Positions 43,163-51,928 are shown, counted from the first letter of the stretch. The stretch is DNA of 64,000 nt from Ruthenibacterium avium (GCA_019118905.1 DWYA01000048.1:18589-82588), one strand, 5' to 3'. Made by a program: numbers and translations. Notes: a model not told the origin generated them from the letters alone.

Positions 43163-43858
43163 ATGAAAGAGAAATTGAAAATTTTAACCAATGGTTTGAT
43201 GAAAGAAAACCCTTCTTTGCGCCTTGTTTTGGGAACCTGCCCGACGCTGGCTGTCACAACGCTGGCAGTCAACGGCCTTGGAATGGGTTTGGCAGCCACC
43301 TTTGTGCTGGTTTGCTCCAACGTGGTCATCTCTGCTCTGCGCAGGGTGATTCCCGATAAGGTGCGTCTGCCGGCTTATATTACCATCATTGCCACCTTTG
43401 TTACGGTGCTGCAAATGTTGGTGAAGGCATATTTGCCTAGTTTGGATACCGCGCTGGGCATTTTCCTGCCGCTGATTGTGGTGAACTGCATCATCTTGGG
43501 TCGTGCGGAGATGTTCGCCTCGAAAAACGGAGTAATTGCTTCGGCACTCGACGGCATTGGCATGGGCCTCGGCTTTACGCTGGCACTTGTGCTCATGGGC
43601 ACTGTGCGTGAGGTGCTGGGCGCGGGCACATTGTTCGGTGTGCAGGTCATTCCTGCTTCGATTGACCCCATGACGGTATTTATCACCCCGCCGGGCGGCT
43701 TTTTCGTGTTTGGCTGTCTGATGGCGCTTGTCATTTGGGTGGAAACCAAAACCAATCAGCGCGTCAAGCGCAGCGTGGGTTGTGAAGGTTGTCCCGCACA
43801 CGGTGCGTGTGCCGGTGGCTGTGCTTCGCAGCCGCAGGAAGGAGGCACAGCAGAATGA
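43163..43858 (+). CDS. rnfE: Rnf complex subunit E with cysteine-rich tail
   Basis: 231 residues, six membrane helices, with LGTCPTLAVTT and PLIVVNCIILGRAEMFAS holding the conserved cysteines of the RnfA/RnfE pair. The last 28 residues are a soluble tail with five cysteines (GCEGCPAHGACAGGCAS). AGGGGGCG upstream; ATGA overlap with rnfA. Confidence 0.95.
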   Translation: MKEKLKILTNGLMKENPSLRLVLGTCPTLAVTTLAVNGLGMGLAATFVLVCSNVVISALRRVIPDKVRLPAYITIIATFVTVLQMLVKAYLPSLDTALGIFLPLIVVNCIILGRAEMFASKNGVIASALDGIGMGLGFTLALVLMGTVREVLGAGTLFGVQVIPASIDPMTVFITPPGGFFVFGCLMALVIWVETKTNQRVKRSVGCEGCPAHGACAGGCASQPQEGGTAE

Positions 43859-44448
43859 AAGAGCTTGCCGTCATTTTCTTTAGCATGATTTTAGTGAATA
43901 ACTATGTCTTGGTTCAATTTTTGGGCATTTGCCCGTTTTTGGGCGTTTCCAAAAAGCTGAATAGCGCATTCGGCATGTCCTGCGCCGTTATTTTCGTTAT
44001 GGCGCTGGCAACCGCTGTCACTTGGCCGCTGTATACCTATTTACTGCTGCCGAACGACATGGAGTATTTGCAAACCATCGTTTATATTTTAATTATTGCT
44101 GTGCTGGTGCAGCTGGTGGAAATTATTTTAAAGCGCTTTGTGCCGCCTTTGCATCAGGCATTGGGCGTTTATCTGCCGCTCATTACCACCAACTGTGCCG
44201 TGCTGGGCGTGACGATTTCCGTGATTGACAACGGCTACAACTTTGCCCAGAGCATGGTTTGTGCGGTGGGCGCAGGCGCGGGCTTTATGCTGGCGATGGT
44301 GCTGTTCTCCGGCGTGCGCAAGCGTGTCGAGGAGGCAAAGCCGCCCAAGTGCTTTGAGGGGCTGCCCATCACACTGGTTTCTGCTGCCATTGTCAGCCTG
44401 TCGTTTATGGGCTTCGGCGGCATCATTGAACATATTTTCGGTGTATAA
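43855..44448 (+). CDS. rnfA: Rnf complex subunit A
   Basis: 197 residues, six membrane helices. Conserved cysteines lie in VQFLGICPFLGVSK and PLITTNCAVLGVTI, symmetrical to RnfE; together they bind an intramembrane Fe-S centre in known complexes. ATG 43855 overlaps the rnfE stop; in-frame sequence upstream is rnfE in another frame. Confidence 0.96.
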   Translation: MKELAVIFFSMILVNNYVLVQFLGICPFLGVSKKLNSAFGMSCAVIFVMALATAVTWPLYTYLLLPNDMEYLQTIVYILIIAVLVQLVEIILKRFVPPLHQALGVYLPLITTNCAVLGVTISVIDNGYNFAQSMVCAVGAGAGFMLAMVLFSGVRKRVEEAKPPKCFEGLPITLVSAAIVSLSFMGFGGIIEHIFGV

Positions 44449-44472
44449 CCGCAACGCGAGAGGAGTCAGTTT

Positions 44473-45279
44473 ATGAGTATTGGACTTGCTGCCGTCGTCT
44501 TGCTGGCGATCGGCATTTTGGGTGCGCTCATTTTGGTGCTGGCAGCGCATTTTCTGCATGTGCCCGAGGATGAGCGTGTGGGCTTGGTGCAGGCGTGCCT
44601 TCCCGGCGCAAACTGCGGCGCGTGTGGTTATGCGGGCTGTGCCGACTATGCCAAGGCGATTGTGGAAGGCGCACCGGTGAATAAATGTGTACCCGGCGGT
44701 GCAAAAACTGCGCAGGAAGCTGCCCAAATTATGGGCGTAGAAGCAGGTACCGTGGCAAAACGCAAGGCCATTGTGGCCTGCCAGGGCAATTATTCCAACA
44801 CACAGGATAAATATGAATACGAAGGCATTGAAAGCTGTTCGGCCTGTGCCGCATTGTATGCCGGACATGCAGCCTGTGAGTATGGCTGTCTTGGTTACGG
44901 GGATTGCGTAAAAGCATGTGCGTTTGGCGCGATTACCGTTGTGAATGGGCTGGCGCATGTGGACCAAGATAAGTGCACCGGCTGCGGCGCTTGTGAGCAA
45001 GCATGCCCCAAGAAAGTGATTTGGATTCGTCCCGAGGGCGAAAAGCCCATTGTCATGTGTGCCAACCACGACCGCGGCGCACTGACGCGCAAGGCGTGCA
45101 GTGCGGGCTGTATCGGCTGCATGAAGTGTGAAAAGAATTGCCCGGCGGATGCCATTCATGTCAACAATAACGTGGCGCGTGTGGACTATGACAAGTGTAC
45201 GGGCTGCGGCAAATGTGAGGAGCTTTGCCCGGTTCATGCTATTGCCATTTTGCGGGCAACACCGAAAGCACAGGGATGA
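44473..45279 (+). CDS. rnfB: Rnf complex subunit B (ferredoxin-type)
   Basis: 268 residues. N-terminal membrane anchor (about 3-26), a 4Fe-4S motif CLPGANCGACGYAGCADY, then further ferredoxin-like clusters: CxxCxxL.. at ESCSACAAL, CTGCGACEQACP, CIGCMKCEKNCP and CTGCGKCEELCP. Accepts electrons from ferredoxin; the complex pumps Na+ or H+. ATGA overlap with the following GNAT gene. Confidence 0.96.
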   Translation: MSIGLAAVVLLAIGILGALILVLAAHFLHVPEDERVGLVQACLPGANCGACGYAGCADYAKAIVEGAPVNKCVPGGAKTAQEAAQIMGVEAGTVAKRKAIVACQGNYSNTQDKYEYEGIESCSACAALYAGHAACEYGCLGYGDCVKACAFGAITVVNGLAHVDQDKCTGCGACEQACPKKVIWIRPEGEKPIVMCANHDRGALTRKACSAGCIGCMKCEKNCPADAIHVNNNVARVDYDKCTGCGKCEELCPVHAIAILRATPKAQG

Positions 45280-45731
45280 GAACGCCAGTGGATGGCATTC
45301 AGCTGCTCACCGGTGAACAAAGGCAGCGGGAAATTCCTGCCTTAACCGGGCTCTTTGAGCGTTCTGTGCAAGCGACACATGCATTTTTAAAGGCGGACGA
45401 GGCGGCGCACATGAGCGCTACCTTGCCCGCGCTGCTGATGCGTGTTCCTGTTTTGGCGGTGTACTGTAAAAACGGCCGGATGGTCGGGTTTGCGTGTCTG
45501 TGCGGGCGAGAGCTGGATATGCTGTTTATCGACCCAGCGCATATGCGCAAAGGTGCCGGCACAGCATTGATGCAATGGGCGTTGGCACAAGGTGCAGACA
45601 CCTTGACCGTGAACGAGGAAAATGCACCTGCCCGCCGGTTTTATGAGCATTTCGGCTTTCGCGTGACAGGCCGAAGCGAATATGATTCGCTGGGCAATGC
45701 GCACCCCATTCTTTGGATGAAGCGTCCATAA
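45276..45731 (+). CDS. GNAT-family N-acetyltransferase
   Basis: 151 residues. Acetyl-CoA loop DPAHMRKGAGTALMQWAL and C-terminal NAPARRFYEHFGFRVTGRSEYD. ATG 45276 overlaps the rnfB stop, so it is translated as part of the rnf operon. A small-molecule acetyltransferase; the substrate is unknown and any link to Rnf is unproven. Confidence 0.88.
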   Translation: MRTPVDGIQLLTGEQRQREIPALTGLFERSVQATHAFLKADEAAHMSATLPALLMRVPVLAVYCKNGRMVGFACLCGRELDMLFIDPAHMRKGAGTALMQWALAQGADTLTVNEENAPARRFYEHFGFRVTGRSEYDSLGNAHPILWMKRP

Positions 45732-45747
45732 AAAATAGCACTCAAAT

Positions 45748-45792
45748 AAAAAACGAGCCTGCGAAATGAGCGTATCATTTCGCAGGCTCGTT
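45748..45792. terminator. Bidirectional terminator between rnf operon and plsC operon
   Basis: Perfect 18-bp stem (AACGAGCCTGCGAAATGA and its complement) with a 5-nt loop, A-rich on the left and T-rich on the right, between convergent genes. Confidence 0.92.
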
Positions 45793-45804
45793 GCCTTTTA
45801 AGTA

Positions 45805-46677
45805 TTAAGTGTCAGAGCTTTGATTTTGCGATAATTCTTTTTCCCGCAATGCGGTCAGCTGTTCTTCCAGTTTGAACACTTCGTCCATCACAGGCCAAGC
45901 CAGCATGTCTGTCCACAGCATAATCAGGGCAGGTACGCCAATTAAAAGAACAATGGGGGCAAGCGGCATCCACAAGAAGCACGCAATCAAAAACACGATG
46001 TTTAACAGCGTGGCAGGCAGCATACGCGGCAAACGGCCAAACAGTAAAAGCAAACCGTTTTTCAGCATTCCGACGGTGGGAATATTCATAAATACAATTT
46101 GCAGGCAAACAGTGAACCACACGCCAAAGAAAATAACAAGGCTCAACACAATGCAGCCCAGCAGCAGTGTGCCGGTGACGCCGTCGGCTTGGCCTTCCCG
46201 TATGGAGCCGCCGAAAAACAAGCACAGAGAAACAAAATCCAGCGCGATGACCATAGAAAATCCGGCGCTGATCAGATAGCTTTGCTTCCAGCACGAGCGC
46301 CAGCCCTTTTTAAAGTCATGCCAGAAAAAGCCCGGCTCGTCACGCACAATTTTTAAAATAACCGTGTGGCACGCGCACAGTGCCGGGCCAAGCAGCATAC
46401 CGCATACCCCAATCAGCAAGATTAAAATTAAAATCATGGGAAGGGGCAAAAGCGATGCAGGATTGCCGCTGATAAAGTAATCAAAGAGCGGTGCGAACAA
46501 CAAAAAACCGACAACCAGCATGGGAATCATGCAGATGGTTAACAGCATGGACGACTTCCACAACGTAGAAAAGTCGCGAAACAACATTTCAAAATAGCGC
46601 GCCACCCCCTTTTTCTTGGGTGCATCTTTCGGCACGCCAGGGCCGGGACGGTTAAAGTTTTGAGAGAAAATACCCAC
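45805..46677 (-). CDS. YesL/DUF624-like membrane protein
   Basis: 290 residues with about six membrane helices and a cytoplasmic N terminus carrying ARYFEMLFRDFSTLWKSSMLL and later CHTVILKIVRDEPGFFWHDFKKGWRSCWKQ, the pattern of the YesL/DUF624 family of unknown function. GTG 46677 start; its GAGG overlaps the stop of the 58-residue gene upstream, so the two are likely coupled. Last gene of the plsC operon. Confidence 0.8.
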   Translation of the reverse strand: MGIFSQNFNRPGPGVPKDAPKKKGVARYFEMLFRDFSTLWKSSMLLTICMIPMLVVGFLLFAPLFDYFISGNPASLLPLPMILILILLIGVCGMLLGPALCACHTVILKIVRDEPGFFWHDFKKGWRSCWKQSYLISAGFSMVIALDFVSLCLFFGGSIREGQADGVTGTLLLGCIVLSLVIFFGVWFTVCLQIVFMNIPTVGMLKNGLLLLFGRLPRMLPATLLNIVFLIACFLWMPLAPIVLLIGVPALIMLWTDMLAWPVMDEVFKLEEQLTALREKELSQNQSSDT

Positions 46678-46689
46678 AGTTTTTATACC

Positions 46690-46866
46690 TCACTTACGAA
46701 ATGGTTGTTGATTTTCACCGTAAAACCTACGGTAAGGATTTTGTGTTTGCTGCGTTGCGCTGGCCTTTTGGCCGGAGCGGCTGGCTCGAATGGCTGCAAA
46801 GATTAAAATGCCGAGCACCGCCATTGCAATGGCAAGAATCAAAAGTAAAACCGAAAGAATACTCAT
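46690..46866 (-). CDS. Small membrane protein (58 aa)
   Basis: 58 codons from ATG 46866, six bases after AAAGGAGGA, so a real gene despite its size. Residues 2-27 form one hydrophobic helix (VLLLILAIAMAVLGILIFAA), followed by a basic, Gln/Asn-rich tail (YRRFYGENQQPFRK). The stop precedes the GTG of the YesL-like gene by 12 bases. Function unknown. Confidence 0.75.
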   Translation of the reverse strand: MSILSVLLLILAIAMAVLGILIFAAIRASRSGQKASATQQTQNPYRRFYGENQQPFRK

Positions 46867-46939
46867 GACTTGTCCTCCTTTGTTGTCGGGGCAATGCCAA
46901 AATCAAAGTCTGTTATCCTGCTGTATGATGTCAAAAGAG

Positions 46940-47671
46940 TTACGCTGCGCCCTGTGTCACCTTTTCATAAAAAGCTTTGCCTGCGTTCCAATACGCTGCC
47001 AGCTCCTCGTCTTTTTCCAATTTGTCGGGGGTCATGCGCTGTACAATAGAAAAATCGCTCATCAGTTCCTGCATCGGCAAATCGGTTTCGCCCGTCATGG
47101 AAATCGCATTGCCCAGCTCCAGCGCAGTCAGCGCGGGACAGTCTTTCCACGCAATCCCCATGCGGGAGTAGTCCACATCTTCCCCCTCTGCCGGAACGCT
47201 TCCATCCTTGTACGCAAAGGCACCCAATTGATTTTGCGCTTTTTCCACATTATCGGTTAAGAAGAAGATGCTTTGATTGGTTTGAAAATCGCCCATCAAG
47301 CGTGCCGTGGTGGCCATAATCACCTGCGGGTCTTCACTGGCAAGGTCATATTGCGCCACATCCACCACAACCGCACCATCGCCGTTTAAATCTTCGCCAA
47401 AGGAAGCAAACGGCTCTTGCAGACTTTCAAACATATCAGTGGTTGAAGCTTCAAAGGTAATGACGCCAATTGTATAATCAGGCTCAACGCGGCCAGCCAA
47501 GTCCATCACGGTAAACACAATCACCGCAATTACCACAAGAATACCAATGACGTGCCATTTGTAATAAAACCAAAAATTCTGCCGCTTTTGCTTGGACGTC
47601 ATCGGCTGGCGGGCACCCGGTGCGGCATTGTCATCCTGGTGAAAATCTCTCGTATAACGATAGCTTGCCAT
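46940..47671 (-). CDS. Single-pass membrane protein of unknown function
   Basis: 243 residues. Cytoplasmic N terminus (DFHQDDNAAPGARQ, KQKRQNFWFYYKWHV), one helix (about 39-60), then an extracellular domain of about 180 residues with alternating strands (DYTIGVITFEAST, QVIMATTARLMGD). GAGG lies before ATG 47671, 13 bp after plsC. Such proteins occur beside plsC in related clostridia; no function is known to me. Confidence 0.78.
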   Translation of the reverse strand: MASYRYTRDFHQDDNAAPGARQPMTSKQKRQNFWFYYKWHVIGILVVIAVIVFTVMDLAGRVEPDYTIGVITFEASTTDMFESLQEPFASFGEDLNGDGAVVVDVAQYDLASEDPQVIMATTARLMGDFQTNQSIFFLTDNVEKAQNQLGAFAYKDGSVPAEGEDVDYSRMGIAWKDCPALTALELGNAISMTGETDLPMQELMSDFSIVQRMTPDKLEKDEELAAYWNAGKAFYEKVTQGAA

Positions 47672-47684
47672 AGCAACCTCACTT

Positions 47685-48410
47685 TTATGCTTTTGACTTC
47701 GCTTCAGCAATGAGCTGCGCCACCCGTTGAGGCAAAGCGCGCTGCTCGGCACGGTCGAGCGAAGCAGTTTCAATGGGCGGCAAAATGAGTACGCGCACAT
47801 GGGCGGGCTTCATCAGGCCGCCGTTGGCTTCCATGATACGGTAGCTGCCGTCAATGGCTACGGGAACAACGGGCACTTTGGCCTTGCAAGCCATTTTAAA
47901 TGCGCCCGCTTTAAATTCGTTCATGTGGTCGCCGCGCGAGCGTGTGCCCTCCGGGAACACCACCATGCTTTCACCGCGCTCTAAAAGCGCTTCTGCTTCG
48001 CGCATGGCCTCCATCGCTTTGCGCGGATTGGAACGGTCTAAAAATACGCAGTTAAGCAGCGTCATCCAAGTGCGCACAAAGGGAATTTTTTTCGTTTCTG
48101 CTTTGGCCACCAGCCCGTGAGGACGGTCTAAGTATAAAAGCATCAGCGGAATGTCATAATCGCCCTGGTGGTTCGGCGTAAACATGACAGCGGTATCTTT
48201 TGGGATATTTTCACGCCCTTCTACGGTAACCGTAACACCCGCAATTTTCATCAGCGTTCCGGCCCACATGTACACATATTTTTTAATGTAATCCGAAGCG
48301 TCGGCATCCCCGGCCAGGCATTTCTTTTTGGCCCGAAACATAACGGGGATAAAGGCGATGAGTGCACCGAAAAAATAACAAAACCAGACAATGGTGCGAA
48401 CCAAAGCCAT
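47685..48410 (-). CDS. plsC: 1-acyl-sn-glycerol-3-phosphate acyltransferase
   Basis: 241 residues. Acylates lysophosphatidic acid to phosphatidic acid at the membrane. The catalytic HX4D box is NHQGDYD (about 80), and the FPEGTRS substrate motif lies near 150. N-terminal membrane helix (about 5-25). The ribosome binding site is AAGGAAG. First gene of a four-gene minus-strand operon. Confidence 0.93.
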   Translation of the reverse strand: MALVRTIVWFCYFFGALIAFIPVMFRAKKKCLAGDADASDYIKKYVYMWAGTLMKIAGVTVTVEGRENIPKDTAVMFTPNHQGDYDIPLMLLYLDRPHGLVAKAETKKIPFVRTWMTLLNCVFLDRSNPRKAMEAMREAEALLERGESMVVFPEGTRSRGDHMNEFKAGAFKMACKAKVPVVPVAIDGSYRIMEANGGLMKPAHVRVLILPPIETASLDRAEQRALPQRVAQLIAEAKSKA

Positions 48411-48465
48411 GGAAACACTTCCTTCTCAGATAGAAATTAAAAAGCGGGTGAAAAGACCCTGTATA

Positions 48466-48494
48466 ACTATACCGCAAAATGAAACTTTTGTACA
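48466..48494 (-). promoter_or_regulatory. SigA promoter of the plsC operon
   Basis: Minus-strand TGTACA, 17-bp spacer, TATAGT; 56 bp before the plsC start. Confidence 0.6.
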
Positions 48495-48568
48495 GCGGCG
48501 CACGCGATTTTTTCCTTTTTAAATGTGATAATTACGTTAAAATCAAGCGAAAAAAGAATTTTTTTGGC

Positions 48569-48597
48569 TTGCGTGAAAAAAGTGTGTGGAATATAAT
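48569..48597 (+). promoter_or_regulatory. SigA promoter of the GNAT-gluQ unit
   Basis: TTGCGT, 17-bp spacer, TATAAT. A small hairpin (GTTTCGG/CCGAAAC) lies in the leader before ATG 48672. Confidence 0.6.
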
Positions 48598-48671
48598 AAT
48601 AGTATATATACTTTTTTAGGGTGTTTCGGAAAGCCCCCGAAACAACACGGCAGACCAAGAGAGGTGGAAGC

Positions 48672-49277
48672 ATGGAAAAAATAAAACTGCGCCTTGCACT
48701 GCCGCAGGACGCGGGCAGGCTGCTTGCGGTGTATGCTCCTTATGTGCTGGATTCTACCATCACATGGGAATATACCGTCCCCACGCGCATGGAGATGGAA
48801 AAACGCATTGAAGCGCATTTAGCCGACGGATTTCCCTGGCTTGTGGCCGAGGGAGAAAGCGGTATTTTGGGCTATGCATACGCCGGACGCATGGGCCAAA
48901 GGCGCGGCTTTGATTGGGATGCTGAAATTTCTATTTATTTGTCGGTGGGTGAGTGCGGCAAAGGGATTGGAAAAGCGCTGTATGCCGCGCTGCTGGCGCT
49001 GCTGGCAAAGCAGGGCTACTGCAATTGCTACGCGCTTGTCACCCACCCCAACCCGCGCAGCGAAAGCTTTCACAAAGCAATGGGCTTTACACAGGTGGGG
49101 CTTTTGCCCAAAGCGGGCTACAAAAAGGGACAATGGGTGGATTTGTGCTATTACACCATGCTGATTTGTGATTTGCCCCAGTACCCCCGGCGCCCCTTGC
49201 CGCTGGAGGGCTTAGACCCGAACATGGTGCAGCAGATTTTGAAGTGCGCCGCAAAGATGGTGCACGAACGTGCATAA
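48672..49277 (+). CDS. GNAT acetyltransferase, phosphinothricin acetyltransferase-like
   Basis: 201 residues. N-terminal LRLALPQDAGRLLAVYAPYVLDSTITWE matches the phosphinothricin/methionine-derivative acetyltransferase group, with the CoA loop VGECGKGIGKALYAALL and NPRSESFHKAMGF. ATG 48672 follows GAGAGGTGG. Overlaps gluQ by 8 bp. Confidence 0.9.
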   Translation: MEKIKLRLALPQDAGRLLAVYAPYVLDSTITWEYTVPTRMEMEKRIEAHLADGFPWLVAEGESGILGYAYAGRMGQRRGFDWDAEISIYLSVGECGKGIGKALYAALLALLAKQGYCNCYALVTHPNPRSESFHKAMGFTQVGLLPKAGYKKGQWVDLCYYTMLICDLPQYPRRPLPLEGLDPNMVQQILKCAAKMVHERA

Positions 49278-50217
49278 GGGACGTTTTGCCCCGAGCCCGT
49301 CGGGGCGAATGCATCTGGGCAATGTGATGTGCGCACTGCTGGCGTGGCTGTCGGTCAAAAGCAAGGGTGGGCGCATGGTGCTGCGGATTGAAGATTTGGA
49401 TACCGCCCGCTGCCGCCCGGAATATGCAAAGCAGCTGATGGAGGATTTATTGTGGCTGGGCCTCACTTGGGACGAAGGCCCCGGCCAAAGCGCACCGGAC
49501 GCCCCCTATTTTCAAAGCGAGCGAACGGCGCTGTATGAACAAGCGCTCGAACAGCTGGGCCAAAAAGCGTGGCTCTATCCGTGTTTTTGTTCGCGCGCCG
49601 ATTTGCATGCCGCCAGTGCGCCGCATCTGTCCGACGGCACGGTGCTGTATCAAAATACCTGCCGCGGCCTAACAAAACAAGAGCAGGCCGCCCGCAGCGA
49701 AACGCGGCGCGGAGCCATTCGCATTGCTGTGCCGGATGAAACGATTGCTTTCACAGATGGTCACCTCGGCCCGGTGTCCCAGAATCTGCAAACGGAATGC
49801 GGCGACTTTATTTTGCGCCGTTCCGACGGTACGTTCGCCTATCAGCTGGCTGTGACCGTAGACGATGAAGCCATGGGCGTCACAGAAGTGGTGCGCGGGC
49901 AGGACTTGTTGTCCAGTACACCGCGCCAAATTTATTTGCAGCGTTTATTGGGGGCGAAAACGCCGCAGTATTACCACATTCCGCTGCTTGTCAACGAGCA
50001 GGGAGTGCGCCTTTCCAAACGGGAAAAAAGCTTGGATATGGGGCGGCTGCGCTGCCGCTACAAGCCCCAGCAGCTGCTGGGGGAGCTGGCGGCGTTGTGC
50101 GGCTTGCTGCCGCAGCCGTGCGAAATCAGCCTTGCGGAATTGACGGCTCGATTTGCATGGGACAAAATTCCGCGCGAAGCGGTGATTGTTCCCAAGCGGC
50201 TGCAAGAGGAAGAATAA
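49270..50217 (+). CDS. gluQ: Glutamyl-Q tRNA(Asp) synthetase
   Basis: 315 residues, the length of GluQ rather than full glutamyl-tRNA synthetase: it lacks the anticodon-binding domain. HIGH-like PSGRMHLGN, zinc ligands in YPCFCSRAD and YQNTCRG, and KMSKS-like VRLSKRE. It attaches glutamate to queuosine in tRNA-Asp. GTG 49270 overlaps the preceding stop. Followed after 25 bp by a WYL regulator. Confidence 0.92.
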   Translation: MHKGRFAPSPSGRMHLGNVMCALLAWLSVKSKGGRMVLRIEDLDTARCRPEYAKQLMEDLLWLGLTWDEGPGQSAPDAPYFQSERTALYEQALEQLGQKAWLYPCFCSRADLHAASAPHLSDGTVLYQNTCRGLTKQEQAARSETRRGAIRIAVPDETIAFTDGHLGPVSQNLQTECGDFILRRSDGTFAYQLAVTVDDEAMGVTEVVRGQDLLSSTPRQIYLQRLLGAKTPQYYHIPLLVNEQGVRLSKREKSLDMGRLRCRYKPQQLLGELAALCGLLPQPCEISLAELTARFAWDKIPREAVIVPKRLQEEE

Positions 50218-50242
50218 CGAGTGCGAAAGGGGAAAGGGGAAT

Positions 50243-51235
50243 ATGCCAAAGCATCAGGGACAAAAAAGAAAGCTGCTGGTATTGGCAAGAATCTTCGAGC
50301 AGAGAACCGATGCACAGACCGGGCTGACAACAGCGGAGCTGATGGATGCCCTGCTCGAATACGGCATTGGCTCAGAGCGAAAAAGCATTTACAACGACTT
50401 GGAAACTCTGCGGGCGCTGGGCTACGACATTCGTTCCTATCGAAAAGCAACGATATGGTACTATTATTTGGCCAGCCGTTTGTTTGAATTGGCCGAGCTG
50501 AAAATTTTGGTGGATGCCGTGCAGTCCAGCCGGTTTCTCCCCGCCGATAAAACCACTCGCCTGATTGAAAAGCTGGAAACCCTTTGCAGCCGGAGACAGG
50601 CATACACGCTCCAGCGCCAAGTGTATGTGGCAAACCGTGCAAAAAGCATCAGCGATGCGCTGTATGAAACCATTGATGTGCTGTATGATGCCATGAACAA
50701 CGGCTGCCAGGTATCGTTTTTTTACATGGAGTGGACGGCTCAAAAAACATTGCGCCGCCGCAGGGAAGAGCGCTATACGGTTTCTCCCTATGCGCTCATT
50801 TGGCAGGACGAACGCTATTACCTGTTGGCCTATGACAGCGCCGCAGGCAGTCTGCGCCATTATCGTGTGGACAAAATGCAGGAGCTTTGCTGCCATCCGC
50901 AGGACGCGCGCGAAGGTTTGGCGGCTTTTGAGCAAGTGGACTTGGCTGCGTACACAAACGCCACCTTTGGTATGTTCGGTGGAAAGACGACAAGCGTCAC
51001 CATGCGCTTTGATGGAAGCCTTGCCGGAGTGGTGATTGACCGTTTTGGCAAAGACATTATTTTTTCGCCGCGGCCCGGCGGTGCATTTGCCGTCACCCGT
51101 GATGTAGTGGTCAGCCCGCAGTTTATGGGCTGGATGGCGGGCCTCGGCACAAGGGCACAAATTGAAGCCCCGGCAGAGGTGGCAAAAGCATTTACCGAGC
51201 ATTGCAAAGCGCTGATTGCCCTGTACGAAAAATAG
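50243..51235 (+). CDS. WYL-domain transcriptional regulator
   Basis: 330 residues. N-terminal winged helix (LLVLARIFEQRTD, GLTTAELMDALLEYGIGSERKSIYNDLETLRALGYDI), then the WYL domain (about 140-215; VSFFYMEWTAQKTLRRR, YTVSPYALIWQDERYYLLAY, LRHYRVDKM) and a C-terminal WCX region. WYL proteins sense nucleotides or nucleic-acid ligands. ATG 50243 follows GAAAGGGGA. Its target is not evident from neighbours. Confidence 0.92.
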   Translation: MPKHQGQKRKLLVLARIFEQRTDAQTGLTTAELMDALLEYGIGSERKSIYNDLETLRALGYDIRSYRKATIWYYYLASRLFELAELKILVDAVQSSRFLPADKTTRLIEKLETLCSRRQAYTLQRQVYVANRAKSISDALYETIDVLYDAMNNGCQVSFFYMEWTAQKTLRRRREERYTVSPYALIWQDERYYLLAYDSAAGSLRHYRVDKMQELCCHPQDAREGLAAFEQVDLAAYTNATFGMFGGKTTSVTMRFDGSLAGVVIDRFGKDIIFSPRPGGAFAVTRDVVVSPQFMGWMAGLGTRAQIEAPAEVAKAFTEHCKALIALYEK

Positions 51236-51243
51236 ATCAATGA

Positions 51244-51275
51244 AAAAAGGAAGGCGGTCTGACGCCTTCCTTTTT
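51244..51275 (+). terminator. Terminator after the WYL regulator
   Basis: AAGGAAGGCG/CGCCTTCCTT stem, 6-nt loop, T5. Confidence 0.9.
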
Positions 51276-51343
51276 GTTTGTAAAAAATAGAACCCAGCTT
51301 GCAAACACCAAACAGCCGAACAAGTCCGCTGCAGCCAAGAAGA

Positions 51344-51637
51344 TTAGAAACGGCGCTTTTTGGCCGGCGCTTTCTCCTTCACGGGGGCTGCCTCGCGCTC
51401 AATGAACACTTTGATGAAGTCTTCTAAGCGAACCAAAGAATCGTAAACATCGCGGCACCTCAAGTAGGTATCGTAGCATTGCCGAGAAGCAGTTTCGCTG
51501 TGCTTATCTTGACCCAGCATATGGGTAAAATCAGCCCAGTAAACGCCCGGCCTTCCAAACTTTGTGGGAAAACGTGTTTCATAAACGCCGCCGGAGGCTT
51601 CATAATAAATGGGAACCAGCGTCGGGGTTTGAGCCAT
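51344..51637 (-). CDS. Hypothetical 97-aa protein
   Basis: 97 residues, soluble. The first half is aromatic- and glycine-rich (PIYYEASGGVYETRFPTKFGRPGVYWADFTHM), the middle is helical (YDTYLRCRDVYDSLVRLEDFI) and the end is basic (KEKAPAKKRRF), possibly binding nucleic acid. AAAGGAT precedes ATG 51637; the preceding small gene stops nine bases upstream, so they form a two-gene unit. Not recognised. Confidence 0.65.
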   Translation of the reverse strand: MAQTPTLVPIYYEASGGVYETRFPTKFGRPGVYWADFTHMLGQDKHSETASRQCYDTYLRCRDVYDSLVRLEDFIKVFIEREAAPVKEKAPAKKRRF

Positions 51638-51646
51638 TTGATCCTT

Positions 51647-51873
51647 TCAGTAGAGAAAGGAAAAAAGAAAATCTTTCTGCTTTTGGGAAAGGCGCTGAAG
51701 CATGCCCAGTGTATTCATACGAGCATAAGCCTCGGAAAGAAGCTGTACAATCGACCCTAGAATTTCGCTTAATTCTTTTTTACGGCAAGAAATTTTGTCT
51801 GATCGGTGATGCCTTCCATCAGCAAAAGTGCCTTATGAATTCCGTGGATAGAATCTTGACGATAGCCCTGCAT
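51647..51873 (-). CDS. Small gene (about 75 aa) read through an apparent -1 frameshift
   Basis: ATG 51873 after GGGAAGG opens a 34-codon frame that stops at 51769. Just before the stop lies A AAA AAG (51781-51775); a -1 shift there, or one added A, continues into an open frame ending at TGA 51647. The joined protein is a coherent helical 75-mer: ...DQTKFLAVKK then ELSEILGSIVQLLSEAYARM, ending QKQKDFLFSFLY. The second half has no start or ribosome binding site of its own. It may be programmed frameshifting, a broken gene or a homopolymer sequencing error. Confidence 0.55.
51775..51781 (-). promoter_or_regulatory. A AAA AAG slippery heptamer
   Basis: Minus-strand heptamer in the zero frame of the small gene, four codons before its stop and identical to the E. 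coli dnaX slip site. No strong downstream stem was seen by eye. Confidence 0.45.
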
Positions 51874-51928
51874 ATTTGACACAACCTTCCCTAACGCTGT
51901 TTTGATGAGACAGACCCCAAAAAACCTC

